The translations under genes were made by a program, and so were the position numbers. A stretch of DNA of 64,000 nt from positions 1 to 64,000 of the forward strand of contig CAZAXF010000010.1 in NCBI GenBank assembly GCA_964489055.1, given 5' to 3'. The notes under the pieces were generated by a model. It made no database searches and was not told the origin of the DNA. It saw nothing but the letters and a program-made list of their open reading frames with translations. This stretch comes from 66-474 sp964489055 (GTDB lineage Bacteria; Pseudomonadota; Gammaproteobacteria; Xanthomonadales; Rhodanobacteraceae). The first letter of the stretch is position 1; every line of letters begins with the position of its first letter. This document shows positions 61,503-64,000 of this stretch, one piece after another.

Positions 61503-62678
61503 ATGGGGCGACATCCGAAAGCCGAAGCTGACAGGGTCGGCCCCCGACTCTGGGCCAGGTTTCTGAAGCGCCATTTCGGCTCGCGGACCTTGGCTCCGCT
61601 GAACGCGCAGCTCCTGTTCCCACCGGCACCGCGCGAGCATTTCGTCTTTGGCATTGACCCACCACCGCTCCCCGAGCGGCTGGCCCCACGATACTTCGAG
61701 CGCGCTTATATACGGGGTACCTCACCTGACGGCGACTATGCATCGGACATCTACGATGCGCGGAGCAAGTTCAATTTGTACAACCGCGTCACTGAGCGGG
61801 TCCCAGAATCCAGATATTGGCTGCTACGAGAACTGGCGCACTTTGTGGCCGCTGGCGTACCGCCAATCGCGACCAGCGTACGGGTGATCCGCGATCTGCT
61901 TGCCGATTTGCGTGTGGTGTTCTTGGAGCGAGACGCGATCGAGACTTGGTTGCGTTTCGACCCCGAGTCGTTGAGGGAGGCCGAGGAAGACTCTATGGAG
62001 GCGCTTTGCGAAACCCCACTTCCAGGCCACGTGTCGCTCGTGTACGCCCTATCTCACTTGGCCACTTGGGTGGAACCACCTCGCGATGCCCTGGAGGGGC
62101 TCCCGGGCGCTCTACAATCCGCGACGATTGACGCTGCGACGCAGTTCATCAAGATGCTGGACAAACAAGGTTTCGACGATCTGGACGACGTCGTTCCGGC
62201 GCTGTCCGGAGTTTTCCAAAGTGCCACACACACGATTGACGCGCTGGGCCCGCGGTCGGCGGCAGACGCTGGCGAAACACCGCCACCTGACTTGGCGCAC
62301 CACCTCGTTCTGGTCCCAGACACGCCTGCCAATCGCAGCGCAATCGTGCTACTGGCATCCACGAAAGAGGATCCCAGATCTGAAAGCCCTCGGCCGGAAT
62401 GGGCCGGAGGCGAACGTCCATCCCGCTTATTCGACGCACCTAGACAGACGGCGGCTTACGATACGGATCCGCGACGAGCGATCTCGAGCCTTCTAAACGC
62501 ATCGGCAAAGGTTCCCCGGCTGTTGCGCGCACGCACGTTGCAAGTCTTGGGAGGGTACAGGGGGATGCTGCACGGGACGTACCCGGTATTCACGGACAGC
62601 TGGATCGAAACTGGCACCGAGCAACGTGCAGCCAAGGGGCTGAACCGCTCCGGGTTTATCCAGCACTTATCGGCCTGA
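61503..62678 (+). CDS. Unknown protein at the transposon end, divergent from tniC
   Basis: The ATG at 61503 (MGRHPKAEADRVGPRLWARF) gives 391 residues. The N-terminal part has a motif GIDPPPLPERLAPRYFERAY, the centre is helical (SRYWLLRELAHFVAAGVPP, RVIRDLLADLRVVFLERDAI) and the last third is disordered before a basic end. I recognise no family. It is within the transposon, between the transposition genes and the terminus, so it may take part in transposition, immunity or regulation, by position only. The ribosome site is weak (GGCGGTG). Confidence 0.6.
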   Translation: MGRHPKAEADRVGPRLWARFLKRHFGSRTLAPLNAQLLFPPAPREHFVFGIDPPPLPERLAPRYFERAYIRGTSPDGDYASDIYDARSKFNLYNRVTERVPESRYWLLRELAHFVAAGVPPIATSVRVIRDLLADLRVVFLERDAIETWLRFDPESLREAEEDSMEALCETPLPGHVSLVYALSHLATWVEPPRDALEGLPGALQSATIDAATQFIKMLDKQGFDDLDDVVPALSGVFQSATHTIDALGPRSAADAGETPPPDLAHHLVLVPDTPANRSAIVLLASTKEDPRSESPRPEWAGGERPSRLFDAPRQTAAYDTDPRRAISSLLNASAKVPRLLRARTLQVLGGYRGMLHGTYPVFTDSWIETGTEQRAAKGLNRSGFIQHLSA

Positions 62679-62681
62679 ATT

Positions 62682-62891
62682 ATGACGCCTTTGGGAACGC
62701 ACCCTCAAAACCAGACGGGTGCAGCCGATGCGGACTGTCGTGATGATGCTTGCCAGTTCGACGGGACCCGCCGGCTGATTCGCCGGCGCAAGCTGCACGT
62801 AGGAAGCAGGTTCACCAAATTCAACGTCTTAGCTGCGACCAGTGCCGGCCGCTGCCGCGTCACCGAGGGCATTGGCGCTCCGTATTGTTAA
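62682..62891 (+). CDS. Possible small Cys-containing protein
   Basis: A 69-residue frame starts with ATG three bases after the preceding stop, which suggests coupling. The composition (ADADCRDDACQFDG, RRLIRRRKLHVGSRF) is plausible but no family is recognised and there is no ribosome site. It could be noncoding. Confidence 0.3.
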   Translation: MTPLGTHPQNQTGAADADCRDDACQFDGTRRLIRRRKLHVGSRFTKFNVLAATSAGRCRVTEGIGAPYC

Positions 62892-62978
62892 TCTGGCCTG
62901 TTCCCCAGCATTCGACGCAGTACTAGAAATACTTGGCACTGCGAAAGAGTAGCAATTTTACTTGGTTCGATATACAAG

Positions 62979-63040
62979 CTGAAATGATATTTTTGGTGAT
63001 TTATAATCACTAAGTGGCTGTTTTCACTTTAGTATCAACA
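62979..63040 (-). repeat. Transposon terminus with TnsB-like binding sites
   Basis: Read inward on the minus strand from 63040 the sequence begins TGTTGATAC, the same start as published ends of some Tn7-like elements. Three related 12-mers follow: CTAAAGTGAAAA (63032-63021), CTTAGTGATTAT (63014-63003) and, on the plus strand, CTGAAATGATAT (62979-62990). A perfect palindrome GTGATT-TAT-AATCAC is at 62996-63010. The block is strikingly AT-rich compared with its surroundings. Confidence 0.55.
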
Positions 63041-63394
63041 TAACCAACTTACTCGGATCGGGTGCTGGTGCGGGCCGGCGAGGTCCGAAGACGCTCCACC
63101 GTGGAATTCCCGGCGCGCCCCTTCCGCCCATCAGTGTGGCCGAAGGCGGAAGCCTGCCGCGCTCGGCGTAGCGTGTGCTCCGCGCACGACGAGTGGCATC
63201 TGATGCTTCGCGCACGATGATTTGTTGCACGGTGGAAAGCCACACGGGACTATCGCCATTTGTAATTCAATGCATTGCGGTTCACACTTCACAATCATGT
63301 TGATCAAGCCGCTCCCGATCATCGCAGGGCTCCCGGTTCAACGGACCTGCGCGAATGTGGGCCGTTTTGGCGCTCCCACGGGCTCCTTCCTGCG
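63041..63394. other. DNA flanking the transposon end
   Basis: No gene is supported. A hairpin with 8-bp arms (CTTCCGCC, GGCGGAAG) is present at about 63120-63150. Frames on the minus strand across 63049-63245 are Arg-rich and look spurious or like a decayed repeat. The promoter of the following gene should lie here. Confidence 0.35.
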
Positions 63395-63628
63395 ATGAAC
63401 CCGGTTTCCACCATCACGTGCCCCGAATGCGGCCACCGGCAGGCGGAAAACATGCCGACCGATGCGTGCCAGTACTTCTATGCGTGCAAGGGTTGTGGGG
63501 TCATGTTGAAGCCGAAGCCGGGCGATTGCTGCGTGTTCTGTTCCTACGGCGACGTACCCTGCCCGCCGGTACAGCGCGGCCGCGAGGCAGAAGCCGCTGC
63601 TCGCGATGGAGCGCATCCGCCGTACTGA
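63395..63628 (+). CDS. GDCCVxC-type small (seleno)protein family member
   Basis: The ATG at 63395 gives MNPVSTITCPECGHRQAENM and 77 residues. CPEC and CKGC pairs form a zinc ribbon, and the family signature GDCCVFCSYGDVPCPP is intact with Cys at the position that is selenocysteine in some members. The function of the family is unknown; its genes often occur near mercury or metal-resistance genes. It precedes a membrane protein gene. Confidence 0.85.
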   Translation: MNPVSTITCPECGHRQAENMPTDACQYFYACKGCGVMLKPKPGDCCVFCSYGDVPCPPVQRGREAEAAARDGAHPPY

Positions 63629-63898
63629 GCCGTATCAGCGGCCCTGGCGACCGCGCGATCGTGGTTTTTGCGATTCGGTGTGAATCCTTTTTGCCGCTCG
63701 TGGCCTCCATGAGGTGGACGACACCGATCGCCCCGGGGCACGCACCGCACGCCCCGCCACCGCCCGTTGGTCGAACCTGAATGCCTGAAATTGCCCGACG
63801 CCAGCCGGATGGACAAATCCTGCCACCACGGGTTCGAGGAATGCTGCGTGCCCGTGAGATGATCCGTGCGTACCTTGCAGACCGAGTCTCCAGGAAAC
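63629..63898. other. Intergenic stretch, nothing recognised
   Basis: About 270 bp between the GDCCVxC gene and the membrane protein gene. Frames on either strand have skewed Arg/Pro composition. No hairpin or operator could be recognised. Confidence 0.35.
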
Positions 63899-64000
63899 AT
63901 GCGGCGCTCGACACTACGAAACGTTGCCAGGGCATTGCTGGTCGCGGTCGTCATCGCGGTGCTGGTCATCGGGTGGCGGCACGGCTTCTCGCTGGAATCG
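63899..64000 (+). CDS. TVP38/TMEM64-like membrane protein, N-terminal part (partial)
   Basis: The ATG at 63899 opens a frame to the window end: a basic start (MRRSTLRNVAR), a hydrophobic helix (ALLVAVVIAVLVIGW) and HGFSLES. This resembles the start of TVP38/TMEM64 (DedA-superfamily) proteins, in which a short segment after the first helix reads FSLESL or similar. Only 34 codons are visible, so the call is tentative. Confidence 0.45.
   Translation, partial: MRRSTLRNVARALLVAVVIAVLVIGWRHGFSLES

Larger units (their letters stand above)
55855..63040 (-). mobile_element. Tn7-like (Tn6022-type) transposition module and right terminus
   Basis: Five overlapping minus-strand genes have the order TnsA-like, DDE transposase, AAA+ ATPase, TniQ and small protein, the tniCABDE order of Tn6022-type transposons. 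Upstream of them, an AT-rich stretch ends at 63040 in a sequence that reads TGTTGATAC inward, with three TnsB-like sites. The cargo should extend to lower coordinates, where the BREX operon is the nearest large block. The other end was not found, so the left limit given is only the end of tniE. Confidence 0.7.

Noticed and set aside
55855..63040. CRISPR-associated transposon
   Set aside because: The end sequence resembles those of I-F3 elements, but there are no cas genes and no repeat-spacer array anywhere in the window.
63049..63245. Minus-strand frames of 64 and 73 codons beside the transposon end
   Set aside because: They overlap each other in different frames, are Arg-rich and carry no motif; likely a repeat remnant.

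Overview
The window reads as accessory DNA from a GC-rich gammaproteobacterium. The overall style (heavy-metal efflux genes in a Tn3-type transposon, short dispersed intergenic palindromes, GDCCVxC-type small protein) fits a Rhodanobacter/Xanthomonadales-like host, but this is an inference from gene content and no rRNA or tRNA is present to settle it. Almost everything belongs to mobile or island DNA.

Region 1 (1-20142) is the right part of a Tn3-family transposon loaded with metal resistance. It holds the end of a multicopper oxidase gene, copB, a c-type cytochrome, a DUF411 lipoprotein and a copper P1B-ATPase on the plus strand. A decayed partial duplicate of the copB-cytochrome junction follows. 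On the minus strand lie a czcI-like gene, czcCBA, a P-II-like gene and a small cation transporter, then czcD. A MerR-type regulator diverges from czcD. Next come a manganese (yybP-ykoY) riboswitch with a NCX-family cation exchanger, and a His-tailed EamA permease. The 986-residue transposase and the right terminal repeat close the element. The left end lies outside the window.

Region 2 (20143-33567) starts with a CaiB/BaiF CoA-transferase and then becomes an island. It contains an orphan DUF2384 antitoxin, a zinc-ribbon protein followed directly by a PD-(D/E)XK nuclease-like protein, an OLD-type ATPase/TOPRIM nuclease, a helicase IV-like UvrD-family helicase with a topoisomerase-type zinc finger, a small membrane protein, a KfrA-type DNA-binding protein and a divergent tyrosine recombinase.

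Region 3 (33568-55701) is a defence locus. A BREX type-1 operon runs on the minus strand in the canonical order brxA, brxB, brxC, pglX, pglZ, brxL, but it is enlarged. An ArdC-like zinc metallopeptidase gene sits between pglX and pglZ, and three extra genes follow brxL: a C2H2-finger protein, a coiled-coil protein and an Hsp70-like ATPase. Genes from brxC to the end are coupled by 4-bp overlaps or very short gaps. Two identical-arm palindromes lie upstream of brxA. An XRE regulator with its own pair of matched palindromes sits upstream of an SseB-like gene and a small gene. The enlarged BREX operon is the best candidate for an undescribed system here.

Region 4 (55855-63040) is a Tn7-like transposition module in the tniC-tniA-tniB-tniD-tniE order known from Tn6022-type elements, all five overlapping. 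A divergent unknown gene and an AT-rich terminus ending in TGTTGATAC (read inward on the minus strand) follow. BREX is probably its cargo, although the opposite end was not located. Region 5 (63041-64000) is outside the transposon and holds a GDCCVxC protein gene and the start of a TVP38/TMEM64-like membrane protein gene.
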